Source: an uncultured Mycoplasmatota bacterium (GTDB lineage Bacteria > Bacillota_I > Bacilli_A > RF39 > UBA660). From it: a stretch of DNA of 64,000 nt. Position numbers and translations under genes: made by a program. This document shows positions 1 through 9,175 of this stretch, in pieces. The stretch lies in NCBI GenBank assembly GCA_948434005.1, contig CAOJEH010000003.1:1-64000 (forward strand), given 5' to 3'. Under the pieces are notes generated by a model. The model made no database searches. It was not told the DNA's origin and was given only the letters and a program-made list of their open reading frames with translations. Positions within the stretch are counted from its first letter, which is position 1. Every line of letters begins with the position of its first letter.

Positions 1-707
1 TTTTCGGCAATTTCTTCATCTGTTGGTTCTCTATTTAATTCTTGTGTTAATTGTCTTTGAACACGAGCTAGTTTATTTATTGTTTCAACCATATGAACGG
101 GAACACGAATTGTTCTAGCTTGATCTGCAATAGCACGAGTTATAGCTTGTCTAATCCACCAAGTTGCATATGTTGAAAACTTATAACCTTTTGTTGGATC
201 AAATTTATCTACTGCTTTCATTAGACCAATATTACCTTCTTGAATTAAGTCTAAAAATAACATTCCACGACCAACATATCTTTTGGCAATTGAGACAACT
301 AAACGAAGATTTGATTCTGCTAACATCTTTTTAGCTTCTTCATCACCTTCAACTGCTCTTTGAGCATACTCAAATTCTTCATCTGATGTAAGTAAGTTAA
401 TACGACCAATTTCTTTTAAGTACATTCTAACTGGATCATTTATTTTAATATCTTTAGTATTAGTTAAATCCTCAACTTTAATATCATTAGTAATCTCCTC
501 ACCACTTGCATCATCTGAGCCGTCTTCTGAGACAATATCAATATCTTCTTCAGTTAAAGCATTATATAATTCATCTAATGAATCACTATCTATTTCTAAT
601 CCTTTAAGTTCATTTGCTAGTTGTTCATATGTAATATAACCTTGTTCTTTTCCTAATTTAATTAGTTTTTGTTTTCTTTCTTCTAATGTTTTTATTTCCC
701 CAACCAT
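1..707 (-). CDS. rpoD: Primary sigma factor RpoD (sigma-70/sigma-A), 3'-truncated by window edge
   Basis: Reading the minus strand from the ATG at 707-705 gives about 235 residues of a housekeeping sigma factor. An acidic N-terminal part is followed by region 1.2 ([13 protein letters not shown]), region 2 with the core-binding and -10-melting stretch ([49 protein letters not shown]) and the start of region 3. Regions 3-4, with the -35-binding helix-turn-helix, lie beyond the left edge. It directs RNA polymerase to housekeeping promoters. A Shine-Dalgarno AGGAGA lies 7 bases before the ATG. Only 2 bases separate it from the dnaG stop, the usual dnaG-rpoD macromolecular-synthesis operon. Identity is certain; the ending is not visible. 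Confidence 0.97.
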   Translation of the reverse strand, partial: MVGEIKTLEERKQKLIKLGKEQGYITYEQLANELKGLEIDSDSLDELYNALTEEDIDIVSEDGSDDASGEEITNDIKVEDLTNTKDIKINDPVRMYLKEIGRINLLTSDEEFEYAQRAVEGDEEAKKMLAESNLRLVVSIAKRYVGRGMLFLDLIQEGNIGLMKAVDKFDPTKGYKFSTYATWWIRQAITRAIADQARTIRVPVHMVETINKLARVQRQLTQELNREPTDEEIAE

Positions 708-709
708 GT

Positions 710-2443
710 CTATTCTCCTAACTTCAACTTCCTAATTTGTTCACTAATACGTGCTTGTTCCATTATATCGGGTTCTTCTTTTATCTTTTTTTCGAGTCTT
801 TTAATTTGCTCGTTCACACTATATTCCCTAATCACTTTGAAATAAGCAAATATCTCATCTTTAGAAATTGTTTCTTTATAGTCATTTGCAACAATTTCAT
901 TTAATAGATTTAACAAATCAGGTTTATCTTCTAAATAAGTATAAAAATCGGCAATAGTTATTTTACCGTGTTTCTTGTAATAATAAATAACCTCACTAGT
1001 TAGTAGTCTCTCTTCATTATTTGGAAATATTATATTTTCATTTTCCACTTGCTCTACTACCCAATCATTGTTTAACATATAGTAAATTAATTGTTCTACT
1101 GCTAAAATATACTTATTCTTTCTAGACTTCTTCTTTTTTTGTGCTTTAATTTCAATCTTTGGTGCTGGTTTATCTTTTTTTAACTCTTTAAACCTTTTTT
1201 CCAGTGTATTATACCCTATATTATAATCTTTTGCAAGTTTTTTTAAAATTATCTCTACTCTTATATCGTCATTTATTTTGGATGTTTCTAATAAAACACT
1301 ATTTATATAGTTAGCAAGAGATTCTTCACTATCAAAATTTACATTCTTTTTTAAGCTTTCTATTTTATAGTCACTAAAATTAACAGCAGACTCTATTAAT
1401 CCTAAAAATCTATCTTTTCCATTAGATAAAATAAATGTATCTGGATCATCATCATTTGGAAGTGCTACTACTTTTACATCAAAATCTTCACCTAATAATA
1501 CTTCACCTATTTTTAAAGTAGCATTAACACCTGGAGAGTCTCCATCTAGACATAGTATTATGTTTTTAGATAATCTTTTTATAAGTGAGATTTGTTCTTT
1601 TGTTAAAGCTGTACCCATTAGAGCAACAGTATTTTTTATTCCTATGGTACTAGCTCTTATAACATCCATAAAGCCTTCCATTATAATCACATTTTTAGAT
1701 ACTCTACAGGCATCTATAGCAATATGATAATTATATAGACATTCACCTTTTTTAAATATTTTAGTCTCTCTAGTATTTATATATTTACTTTGACCTTTAT
1801 TCCCATCTCCATAAATTCTACCTGAAAAACCTACTATTTTGCCATATGGGTCATATAATGGAAACATAATTCTATCTGTATATATATCTCTATCATCAAT
1901 AGATAGTCCTATTTCATTAAGGGTTTTAAAATCATATTTTTTATTTATTAAAAGTGTTGTTAAATCTTTTTTATCATCTAGTGATAGTCCTATTTCAAAC
2001 TTTTTTATAATATCTTCTGTAATACCTCTTTTACTTAGATATTCTCTTGCTTCTCTTCCTACTTGTGAAGCTAGGTTATTTTGAAAATATTTTGTAGAAA
2101 ATTTATAGGCTTCATATAAATCATCATACTTAGTACTTACTTTATCTATTTTTATATTAGAAGTATTAATGCCTACTCTATCTCCTAAATCTTTTAATAC
2201 TTCTTTAAATTCTTTATGCTCATAATTCATTAGGAAAGAGAAAACATTACCACTTGCACCACAAGAAAAACATCTATAAATTTGTTTTTCCCTAGAAACA
2301 CTCATAGATGGATTAGTATCATCATGAAAAGGACATACACCAAAAAAATTTTTACCTTTACTTACTAGGGGTATTCTTTCGCCTATGATATCAACTATAT
2401 CTACTTTACTTCTTATTTCATTAGTTAAATCATAATTATTCAT
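710..2443 (-). CDS. dnaG: DNA primase DnaG
   Basis: Synthesises RNA primers for the replication fork. The 577-residue product has the CHC2 zinc finger at the N-terminus (C37, H40, C58, C61), then the TOPRIM catalytic core with the acidic motif EGFMD (E256) and the DGDS motif (D300, D302) that bind Mg2+, and a C-terminal helical region expected to contact the DnaB/DnaC helicase. Length is typical for Firmicutes. The start ATG is preceded by TTAGGAGAAAT. A good sigma-A-type promoter lies 33-61 bases upstream, so dnaG is the first gene of a dnaG-rpoD operon here; rpsU, often found upstream, is absent and is replaced by a divergent membrane-protein gene. Confidence 0.97.
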   Translation of the reverse strand: MNNYDLTNEIRSKVDIVDIIGERIPLVSKGKNFFGVCPFHDDTNPSMSVSREKQIYRCFSCGASGNVFSFLMNYEHKEFKEVLKDLGDRVGINTSNIKIDKVSTKYDDLYEAYKFSTKYFQNNLASQVGREAREYLSKRGITEDIIKKFEIGLSLDDKKDLTTLLINKKYDFKTLNEIGLSIDDRDIYTDRIMFPLYDPYGKIVGFSGRIYGDGNKGQSKYINTRETKIFKKGECLYNYHIAIDACRVSKNVIIMEGFMDVIRASTIGIKNTVALMGTALTKEQISLIKRLSKNIILCLDGDSPGVNATLKIGEVLLGEDFDVKVVALPNDDDPDTFILSNGKDRFLGLIESAVNFSDYKIESLKKNVNFDSEESLANYINSVLLETSKINDDIRVEIILKKLAKDYNIGYNTLEKRFKELKKDKPAPKIEIKAQKKKKSRKNKYILAVEQLIYYMLNNDWVVEQVENENIIFPNNEERLLTSEVIYYYKKHGKITIADFYTYLEDKPDLLNLLNEIVANDYKETISKDEIFAYFKVIREYSVNEQIKRLEKKIKEEPDIMEQARISEQIRKLKLGE

Positions 2444-2475
2444 ATATTTCTCCTAACGATATATAACTATCTCTT

Positions 2476-2504
2476 CTTATACCACAAATACACATTTTTT
2501 TCAA
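2476..2504 (-). promoter_or_regulatory. Sigma-A-type promoter of dnaG-rpoD
   Basis: On the minus strand, -35 TTGAAA (2504-2499), a 17-base spacer and -10 TATAAG (2481-2476), ending 32 bases before the dnaG start codon. Read by eye against the sigma-A consensus. Confidence 0.7.
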
Positions 2505-2550
2505 GGAATAAAGATGTTTTATAAAGATTATACTATTAATAGGTGATACT

Positions 2551-3075
2551 ATGAATAAACTAAATTTTAAAAATATTATTATTAATACAATACTTATATT
2601 TATAGTTTGTAGTATATTTCATTTTGTATATGATTTAGTACCAAACTTTGTTACATCTATATTTTTCCCAGTTAATGAAAGTATATGGGAACATTTAAAA
2701 CTAATTTTTACATCTTCTATAGTCTATACTCTTATATCTAATTTATATTACAAAGATAATAATCAATTTCTTATAGGTTATTTAAGAGGTATGTTTACGA
2801 TTATAATATTACTAATCATCTATCTACCTATTAGAAAATTATTTGGAGAAGTAATGATAGTAACTTTAATTATATTATTTATATCTATTTTACTTAGTGA
2901 AACTATAGTTAATAAAATAATTAAAAAACACTATAATAAACTAAATATTATAAGTGTTTTCTTAATCATTATAAATTTTATTATCTTTACTTATTTAACA
3001 TATAATCCAATAAAAAGCTATTTATTTTATGATACTGAAAGTAATAAATATGGAATTGATATTTTAAATAAGTGA
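2551..3075 (+). CDS. DUF6512-like integral membrane protein
   Basis: A 174-residue, very hydrophobic protein with about five predicted membrane helices (roughly residues 8-28, 47-66, 78-96, 99-117 and 132-152). The motif FFPVNESIWEHLKLIF after the first helix is characteristic of the DUF6512 family of small Gram-positive membrane proteins, whose function is not known. The ATG is preceded by AGGTGAT. It is one of only four plus-strand genes in the window and converges with yqeH; the last 12 bases of the two genes overlap. The stop is TGA, evidence for the standard genetic code. I cannot assign a function beyond membrane location. Confidence 0.8.
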   Translation: MNKLNFKNIIINTILIFIVCSIFHFVYDLVPNFVTSIFFPVNESIWEHLKLIFTSSIVYTLISNLYYKDNNQFLIGYLRGMFTIIILLIIYLPIRKLFGEVMIVTLIILFISILLSETIVNKIIKKHYNKLNIISVFLIIINFIIFTYLTYNPIKSYLFYDTESNKYGIDILNK

Positions 3076-4071
3076 TTTTCTCATAAATGTTTTTATAGTT
3101 TTATCTATATATATATTAACTTTTCCTTTATTAATTATCTTAATAAAACCTAGTCCATTTATAACTAAATCAGAGTCATATTTTACATCATAATCTACTT
3201 TATTTAAATTCTTTAAATCATCTCTTTTAGAATTAATTCTTTTTACATTAATATCATTAGATATAAATAAAGTAAAACTATTTCTCTCTCCTTCTATATA
3301 ATCTAATCTGAATATATCTTCTATAATAAGGCTACTGCCTTTTTTTAGTTGATATGTTCTTGGTTTTATCTCTTTTTTAGGACATAATTTCTTTAACATT
3401 TTTCCATCAACATAGTTAATAATTGAACCCATATCTACAAGACCTGGTGTATCTATTAAGGTTAAATAGTCATTAATCTCTATTTTTACTGTATTTAATG
3501 TAGTTGATGGTAGTGGTGACATAGTTAATTCTTGATTATTATCTGAGTAGTTTTTAATTAATTTATTTATTAAAGTAGATTTACCAGCATTAGTATGCCC
3601 TACTACATAGACGTTTTTAGTTGTTTGAAAAAATTTAATTCTTTTTAGAAGATAATCTATATTTATATTTTTCTCAACACTAATTACAATAATTTCTTCA
3701 AAGAATACATTATTTTCTTCAAAATATTTTAATAGTTTTTCTTCTTTAACACTTTTTGGTAATATATCTTTTTTATTTAAAACCAAAATCATTTTATTTT
3801 TAATATACTCTCTTATTTTTAATATATCTTCTTCTAAATTCAATAAATCAGTAACATATAAAACTAAATCTTTAGTTTTACCTACACCTTTTAATATTTC
3901 TAAATACTCTTCATTTGATTTAGTTACTACTTGATATTCACCATAATTCTTCATTCTAAAACATCTTTGACAGATATCATTTTCTAGTGATGTAGTATAT
4001 CCTTCTATGAGGACATTCTCATCTTGTAGCTCTACTCCACAACCACTACATATTTTTTTTTCATTATTCAT
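3064..4071 (-). CDS. yqeH: Ribosome-biogenesis GTPase YqeH (circularly permuted)
   Basis: 335 residues. An N-terminal zinc-finger-like part (CSGCG near residues 8-12 and CQRC near 34-37) is followed by GTPase motifs in permuted order: G4 NKKD first, then G1 GHTNAGKST (P-loop), then G3 DTPG. This G4-G5-G1-G2-G3 order, the Zn ribbon and a C-terminal tail define YqeH, which in Bacillus subtilis is needed for 30S subunit assembly and 16S rRNA stability. It starts inside the end of yqeG (8-base overlap), so the two are translationally coupled. The start has GAGGTAAAT upstream. Its 3' end overlaps the convergent gene by 12 bases, and no terminator is visible. Confidence 0.95.
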   Translation of the reverse strand: MNNEKKICSGCGVELQDENVLIEGYTTSLENDICQRCFRMKNYGEYQVVTKSNEEYLEILKGVGKTKDLVLYVTDLLNLEEDILKIREYIKNKMILVLNKKDILPKSVKEEKLLKYFEENNVFFEEIIVISVEKNINIDYLLKRIKFFQTTKNVYVVGHTNAGKSTLINKLIKNYSDNNQELTMSPLPSTTLNTVKIEINDYLTLIDTPGLVDMGSIINYVDGKMLKKLCPKKEIKPRTYQLKKGSSLIIEDIFRLDYIEGERNSFTLFISNDINVKRINSKRDDLKNLNKVDYDVKYDSDLVINGLGFIKIINKGKVNIYIDKTIKTFMRKSLI

Positions 4072-4582
4072 AATATTTACCTCTTTCGAAGATACCCCTT
4101 TTCCTATATCTATTGATGATATAGGCCTCTATCTTTCTATTTAAATTTGTTATTTTTAAATCTTTTACTCCTAATGGATCTACTAGTATCGTTTTAATCC
4201 TAAAGTTCTTTCCTGATATAACATCAGTTACTATTTGATCTCCTATCATAACCATTTCTTTTTTCTTTAATTTATGTATTCTTTTTATTCTTCTTAAACC
4301 TCTAGTTAGTGGTTTCATAGCAAGTCCTACTGCATCTACTCCTAAAGCATCCATATATGGTTTTATTCTTTTTCTTGTATTATTTGAAATTATAAAAACA
4401 ATAAAATCTTTTTGAAGTTTACTTATAAGCTTATAAGTTTTAGCGGGACAGTCTTTTTCTTCTATTAAAGCTAGAGTATTGTCAAGATCAAATACTAGAC
4501 ATTTAATACCTTCTTCTTTTAGTTTTTCATAATTGATAGAAAAAATATCTTTATAATATCTCGTTGGTTTAAAACCTTTCAT
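4064..4582 (-). CDS. yqeG: YqeG-family HAD-IIIA phosphatase
   Basis: 172-residue HAD-superfamily hydrolase with motif I DLDNTL (nucleophile Asp near residue 31), motif II FIISNN, a conserved MKP lysine (motif III) and motif IV GDQIVTD. This matches the YqeG family (HAD-IIIA, related to phosphatidylglycerophosphate phosphatase GEP4 of mitochondria). The physiological substrate in Firmicutes is not firmly established. The gene overlaps yqeH by 8 bases, a pairing conserved across Firmicutes. The start is preceded by AAAGGTGGT, an unambiguous ribosome-binding site. A TATAAT-like element lies about 24 bases upstream but lacks a clear -35. Confidence 0.92.
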   Translation of the reverse strand: MKGFKPTRYYKDIFSINYEKLKEEGIKCLVFDLDNTLALIEEKDCPAKTYKLISKLQKDFIVFIISNNTRKRIKPYMDALGVDAVGLAMKPLTRGLRRIKRIHKLKKKEMVMIGDQIVTDVISGKNFRIKTILVDPLGVKDLKITNLNRKIEAYIINRYRKRGIFERGKYYE

Positions 4583-4626
4583 AAATTACCACCTTTTTAT
4601 ATTATACAATAAATAGTATTTTTTTT

Positions 4627-6018
4627 CTAGTTATTGACTCTTTGAACGATCATCTCACTACTATCTTCTATCTTATCAAAGATAAATCCATTTTCTTTAC
4701 CATATTTAATTATGTCTCTTAAAGCATCTTTTGTATATGATTTAATATCATGCATTAAAACTACATTTACTCTGTCTTTAGATAGTTTTTCAGTAACCAT
4801 TTGATAAACAACTCTACTATCAGTTGTCTCTCCTGCATCACCACTTAAAATATTCCAATCGTAATATCTATAACCTCTTTTAACAACTTCTTTTGTTAAC
4901 TCACTCATTATCCCAACTTTATATCTTCTACTTATAGTATTACTACTTCCACCTGGGAATCTAATGATTTTTGATTTATTACCAGTTATTTTATAAACTC
5001 TATCTTGTACTGATTCTAAATCATTAAAATAGTTATCTATAGAACTATAAATATACGAATAGTTATGGCTTGCTGTATGAAGACCTACTGTATGACCTTC
5101 ATTATATTCTCTTTTTATTAAATCATCTGGTCCAGAATTAGTTACAAAGAAAGTAGCCTTTATATGTTCTTCTTTTAAGATGTCAAGTATTTGGTCGGTA
5201 GTGCCTTCTCTTGGCCCATCATCAAAAGTTAAATAAACTGTACCTTTGGCTCCTTTTACAAATACATCTACTTTTTTCTTTTTTACTGTTTTATTACCAT
5301 ATTTATCAACAGCTTTATATTTTACTATATACTCACCTGGTGTTTTTACATCGACTTTACCTGTAACTTCTACATTTAGATTATCTTTATCACAATTATC
5401 AACAACTGTATAATCATCATTATATTTACTATTTAACGCAAGTGAAATCTTATCACTAGTTTTAAAACTTATAGTAGGACCTTCAACATCTTTATAATGA
5501 ATCTTTTTATTAATTACAGTTTCATTTCCTGATGAGTCTTTTACTGAATAACTAATTGATGCTCCTTTTCTTATTACTTTCACTTTATCTGTTATATCTT
5601 TATCAAGATTATCATAGGCTTTATATTTGCTTGGTACGAATTCTTCATCTGGACATACATAAATATCATTATTATCATATAACTGTATCGTTGGTTTTTC
5701 TAAATCTTTTACGTATACTTTTCTAGTTACTTCTTTTATTTTAGAACCTTCTATAACACTATAATTAATATTATATACTCCTAGTTTCTTAGTATTAACA
5801 CTTCCTTCTACAAATACATTGTTAGTTATATCCTCATCTTTATATGTTGCCTTATAACCTGGTTCTTTATACTTTGAATTGAGATTAATTACTATATCTC
5901 CTTTTTTTAAAGTTATTTTTGGATAATATATATAATCTATTATTGCATATAAAGAAATTAATACTATAAATATTAATAGTAATAATAAAATAAATTTTGA
6001 ACCACCCAATTTTTTCAT
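4627..6018 (-). CDS. Membrane-anchored polysaccharide deacetylase with three Ig-like domains
   Basis: 463 residues. One N-terminal membrane helix (about 9-28) anchors an extracellular region containing three immunoglobulin-like beta domains of the DUF5011/HYR kind (about 36-104, 105-176, 177-254), each ending in a V-x-V-K-D or D-V-F-V-like strand. A NodB polysaccharide-deacetylase domain follows (258-455) with its metal and catalytic motifs: TFDDGP (264-269), HTASH (314-318), RFPGG (353-357), DWN (387-389) and LMHD (421-424). All NodB key residues are present, so it is probably active, most likely on peptidoglycan GlcNAc or another wall glycan (inference; PgdA-like). It is transcribed alone from a good promoter (6041-6069) between sigK and yqeG. 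Confidence 0.9.
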   Translation of the reverse strand: MKKLGGSKFILLLLLIFIVLISLYAIIDYIYYPKITLKKGDIVINLNSKYKEPGYKATYKDEDITNNVFVEGSVNTKKLGVYNINYSVIEGSKIKEVTRKVYVKDLEKPTIQLYDNNDIYVCPDEEFVPSKYKAYDNLDKDITDKVKVIRKGASISYSVKDSSGNETVINKKIHYKDVEGPTISFKTSDKISLALNSKYNDDYTVVDNCDKDNLNVEVTGKVDVKTPGEYIVKYKAVDKYGNKTVKKKKVDVFVKGAKGTVYLTFDDGPREGTTDQILDILKEEHIKATFFVTNSGPDDLIKREYNEGHTVGLHTASHNYSYIYSSIDNYFNDLESVQDRVYKITGNKSKIIRFPGGSSNTISRRYKVGIMSELTKEVVKRGYRYYDWNILSGDAGETTDSRVVYQMVTEKLSKDRVNVVLMHDIKSYTKDALRDIIKYGKENGFIFDKIEDSSEMIVQRVNN

Positions 6019-6040
6019 AATATCATCACTCTCAGTTCTT

Positions 6041-6069
6041 ATTATACTTATATTTTTCCTGAGTGTCTA
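6041..6069 (-). promoter_or_regulatory. Sigma-A-type promoter of the polysaccharide deacetylase gene
   Basis: -35 TAGACA (6069-6064), 17-base spacer, -10 TATAAT (6046-6041), ending 22 bases before the start codon. Confidence 0.65.
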
Positions 6070-6074
6070 GGATA

Positions 6075-6767
6075 TTATTCATAATTATTATTTTTTATAA
6101 ATTCTCTTAAAATTTTAGTTAAAGCCCTTTTTTCAATACGTGAAACATAACTTCTTGATATTTTTAATTCTTTTGCAATAACTTTTTGTGTTTGTTCCTC
6201 ATGATTATTTAGACCATATCTTCTAATTAGAATTTCTTTTTCTCTAGGAGTTAAAATATTCATATAATCGTTTAATAATTTAATATTATCTTTTAGGCTT
6301 ATATCTTCTATAAAATCTGGTTTTGGTGCTTTTAAAACATCCATAATAGAAATTTCATTTCCATCTTTATCATAACCAATTGATTCATTTATAGAAATAT
6401 TTTTTGTTGTTTTATTGTTAGCTCTAAAATGCATTAAAATTTCGTTTTCCACACAACGAGCACAGTAAGTTGTAATTCTTACTCCTTTATCATTTGAAAA
6501 TGTATCTACCCCTTTTATTAATCCTATTGTTCCTATACTTATTAAATCATCTTGGTCTACGTATTTACTATCAAATTTCTTAACTATATGAGCAACTAAT
6601 CGGAGATTATGTTCTATAAGTTTATTTCTAGCTTCCTTATCACCTAACTTAGCTTTTTTTATACAGATATCTTCTTCCTCTTTAGTGAGTGGTTCTGGAA
6701 ATACTTGATTAGAATAAGAGCCTGTTAAAAATATATCTTTTAAAAAATTAAAGATTGCAAAAAACAT
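6075..6767 (-). CDS. sigK: Sporulation sigma factor, pro-sigma-K
   Basis: 230 residues from the ATG at 6767, chosen because AGGTGAT lies 5 bases upstream; an in-frame upstream ATG at 6794 has no such site. Regions 2 (NLRLVAHIVKKF, DLISIGTIGLIKGVDTF), 3 and 4 (SRSYVSRIEKRAL helix-turn-helix) are complete. The sequence around VAHIVKKF and the IGYDKDGNEIS block match sigma-K rather than sigma-E. It keeps a hydrophobic pro-sequence (residues 1-17), and GSYSNQVFPEPL aligns with the Bacillus pro-sigma-K region around the S20-Y21 cleavage site, so processing by SpoIVFB near S17-Y18 is predicted. It would direct late mother-cell transcription. The gene is intact and not interrupted by a skin-like element. 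Confidence 0.9.
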   Translation of the reverse strand: MFFAIFNFLKDIFLTGSYSNQVFPEPLTKEEEDICIKKAKLGDKEARNKLIEHNLRLVAHIVKKFDSKYVDQDDLISIGTIGLIKGVDTFSNDKGVRITTYCARCVENEILMHFRANNKTTKNISINESIGYDKDGNEISIMDVLKAPKPDFIEDISLKDNIKLLNDYMNILTPREKEILIRRYGLNNHEEQTQKVIAKELKISRSYVSRIEKRALTKILREFIKNNNYE

Positions 6768-6819
6768 AAAATCACCTAATAAATAATATGACAAAACTAG
6801 ACAAATTATTTATTAAATC

Positions 6820-6856
6820 AAAAAAACCATACTTTATATAAAGCACGGTTTTTTAT
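6820..6856 (-). terminator. Intrinsic terminator of pyk
   Basis: On the minus strand a long stem (AAAAAACCGTGCTTTA paired with TAAAGTATGGTTTTTT, two G-U wobbles) ends in a T run, 12 bases after the pyk stop. It separates the polA-mutM-pyk transcript from sigK. Confidence 0.75.
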
Positions 6857-6867
6857 ATATAAATAAG

Positions 6868-8280
6868 TTACTTAATTTCTTCTATTTTCATAAAGTTTGT
6901 TGTTTTTTCTCCACTGTTAGGGAAACCACCTGTAATAATAACTTTATCACCTTTCTTCAATTCCATAAACTTTCTAGCTTCTTCAACTCCACTTTTTACT
7001 AACTCATCAGTTGATTTATATTCAGGAGTTACTACAGGATACACACCCCAATTCAAAGATAATTTACGAGCAATTCTTTCATTTGGTACAGGTGCTAAAA
7101 TATAGGCATCTGGTTTTAAATTACTAATTTTCTTAGCAGTAAATCCACTCATTGTAGCAGCAACTATTACTTTAACTTCTAAATCTTCAGCAGCTTTTAC
7201 AACACTTCTAGCTATTAAGTCATGCATCTCAGGCTCACCTTTAATTGTATATTTTGTAGCATATTCATCATAATGTGCTTCTGCTACTTCGCTAATTTCT
7301 CCAAGATATTGACTCGCTAAATCAGGATGAGCACCAATTGTTGTTTCATCACTTAACCATACTGCATCTGAACCGTCAAATACAGCAGTAGCTATATCTG
7401 TAAGTTCTGCTTTTGTTGGGCGAGAGTTTTTACACATACTCTTTAACATTTCTGTTGCCATAATACATATCTTACCTTTTTCACGACATTTTCTTAAAAT
7501 CATTTTTTGTAATATAGGTACATCAACAAATGGAACTTCAACACTTAAATCTCCTCTTGCAACAATGATTCCGTCTGTTTCATCTATTATTTCATCAATA
7601 TTTTCAATTGCTTTAGCAGTTTCTATTTTTGATAAGATTAACATATCAGGTCTGCCATACTTTGTTAATAGATTTCTTGCAGCTTTAACATCATCTGCAC
7701 TAGAAACAAATGAGATACCAAGATAATCTCCATCATGTTCACATGCATATTTTATATCTGCTTCATCATCTTCAGATACAAATGGAATATTTAAAGCAAC
7801 TCCTGGAATATTAACTCCACGCTTGCTTTTTAAAGTTGCATCATCTAATATTTTACATGTTACCCCATCATCTTCTACTGAAACAACTTCTAATCTAACA
7901 AATCCATCGTTAAGAAGAATAGTTGTTCCAACTTCTATATTATCTATTACTTGTGGATAATTAAAACTAATTCTTTCTTTATTACCTATAACAGATTCTT
8001 TAACAATTCTAATTGTATTTCCAGCAATAAAATCAATTTCATTATTTTCAAAATCACAAGTTCTTAAATCAGGTCCTTTTGTATCAAAAAGAATTGCAAC
8101 ATTAATGCCTAATTCTTTACGTGCTCTAAGTGCTAATTCCTCATCTATTCTTCTTTCTTCCATAGTTGCATGAGAGAAATTAACTCTTATAACATTCATT
8201 CCATTTAATACTAATTTTTTAAATACTTCCCAGTCTTGTGTAGCTGGTCCTATTCCACAAATCATTTTTGTTTTTTTCAT
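6868..8280 (-). CDS. pyk: Pyruvate kinase (divergent)
   Basis: Converts phosphoenolpyruvate and ADP to pyruvate and ATP in glycolysis. The start at 8280 is chosen because GGAGGT lies 7 bases upstream; an upstream ATG at 8304 overlaps that site. The product has 470 residues with recognisable pyruvate-kinase motifs: RVNFSHA near residue 32, DTKGPDLRT, ILSKIET with the catalytic Lys, IIVARGDL and MATEML with the catalytic Thr. Several usually invariant positions differ: GDLS instead of GDLG, ATE instead of ATQ, and LSDETTIG instead of LSGETA. The catalytic Arg, Lys, Asp and Thr remain, so I expect an active but divergent enzyme. There is no C-terminal PEP-utilising domain. It lies downstream of mutM and is followed by a strong terminator. 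Confidence 0.92.
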   Translation of the reverse strand: MKKTKMICGIGPATQDWEVFKKLVLNGMNVIRVNFSHATMEERRIDEELALRARKELGINVAILFDTKGPDLRTCDFENNEIDFIAGNTIRIVKESVIGNKERISFNYPQVIDNIEVGTTILLNDGFVRLEVVSVEDDGVTCKILDDATLKSKRGVNIPGVALNIPFVSEDDEADIKYACEHDGDYLGISFVSSADDVKAARNLLTKYGRPDMLILSKIETAKAIENIDEIIDETDGIIVARGDLSVEVPFVDVPILQKMILRKCREKGKICIMATEMLKSMCKNSRPTKAELTDIATAVFDGSDAVWLSDETTIGAHPDLASQYLGEISEVAEAHYDEYATKYTIKGEPEMHDLIARSVVKAAEDLEVKVIVAATMSGFTAKKISNLKPDAYILAPVPNERIARKLSLNWGVYPVVTPEYKSTDELVKSGVEEARKFMELKKGDKVIITGGFPNSGEKTTNFMKIEEIK

Positions 8281-8345
8281 TTTCTTACCTCCAAAAATAT
8301 CCATTTAATATTATCACAATAATTTATAAAAATCAATATATATTA

Positions 8346-9167
8346 TTATTTTTGACATTTATCGCAATAATATGTTCCTCTACCATTAATTTTAATATTT
8401 TTTAATAATTCTCCACATTCAGGACATACTCCATTTTTTTTACCATGAACTAATAATTCATTTTGAAATAGACCATGTACACCCTCGCTAGAAGTAAAAC
8501 TTTTTATAGTAGTTCCACCTAATTTTATGGCTTTATTTAATACTATATTTGTATTATCTATTATTTTTTTACATTCTTTTAAAGTTATAGTATTTGATTT
8601 TCTCTTAGGATTTATTTTACTTAAGAAAAGTATTTCATCATCATAAATATTACCTATACCTGTTATAATACTTTGGTCTAATAAACTAGTCTTTATGGGT
8701 ATAGTCTTTGTTTGTAATTTATTATATAGATAGTTTTTTGTTAAATTTTTATCATCAAATTCATAACCCATATCTTTAAGTGGTAGTTCATTTAAATAAT
8801 TATCTTTATCTAATAAATGCATTTTACCAAATTTTCTAACATCATGAAACCTCATTTCTATACCATCAGTAAACTTAAATACTACGTGTTCATGTTTGTT
8901 TCTTTCATCATCTTTAGTTCTAAAGAAAAATTTACCTTCCATTCTTAAATGAATTAATAAGACACTTTTATCTAAGTGAATTATAATCCATTTCCCTCTT
9001 GTTGTTATATTAATTATTTTTTGATTTTTTAGTCTATTTTTAAAATCTTTAACACTAGGATTTACAATTATATTATCCCAGTATACTTCTACTTTTTCTA
9101 TAGTTTTTCCTAATATTTTAGTTTTTAATGAATTAACTACAGTTATTACTTCTGGTTTTTCTGGCAT
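8346..9167 (-). CDS. mutM: Formamidopyrimidine-DNA glycosylase MutM (Fpg)
   Basis: Removes 8-oxoguanine and formamidopyrimidines and nicks abasic sites. 273 residues, normal length. Begins MPEKPEV: the catalytic Pro2 and Glu3 are present, with Lys where Leu is usual. The H2TH domain is present (LLDQSIITGIGNIYDDEILF), and the C-terminal zinc finger is intact (CPEC and CDKC) with GRGTYYC. AGGTGATA precedes the start. It follows polA by 8 bases, as in many Firmicutes, where polA-mutM form a repair pair. Given the SOS promoter upstream of polA it might be partly damage-inducible (inference). Confidence 0.95.
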   Translation of the reverse strand: MPEKPEVITVVNSLKTKILGKTIEKVEVYWDNIIVNPSVKDFKNRLKNQKIINITTRGKWIIIHLDKSVLLIHLRMEGKFFFRTKDDERNKHEHVVFKFTDGIEMRFHDVRKFGKMHLLDKDNYLNELPLKDMGYEFDDKNLTKNYLYNKLQTKTIPIKTSLLDQSIITGIGNIYDDEILFLSKINPKRKSNTITLKECKKIIDNTNIVLNKAIKLGGTTIKSFTSSEGVHGLFQNELLVHGKKNGVCPECGELLKNIKINGRGTYYCDKCQK

Positions 9168-9175
9168 ATTATCAC

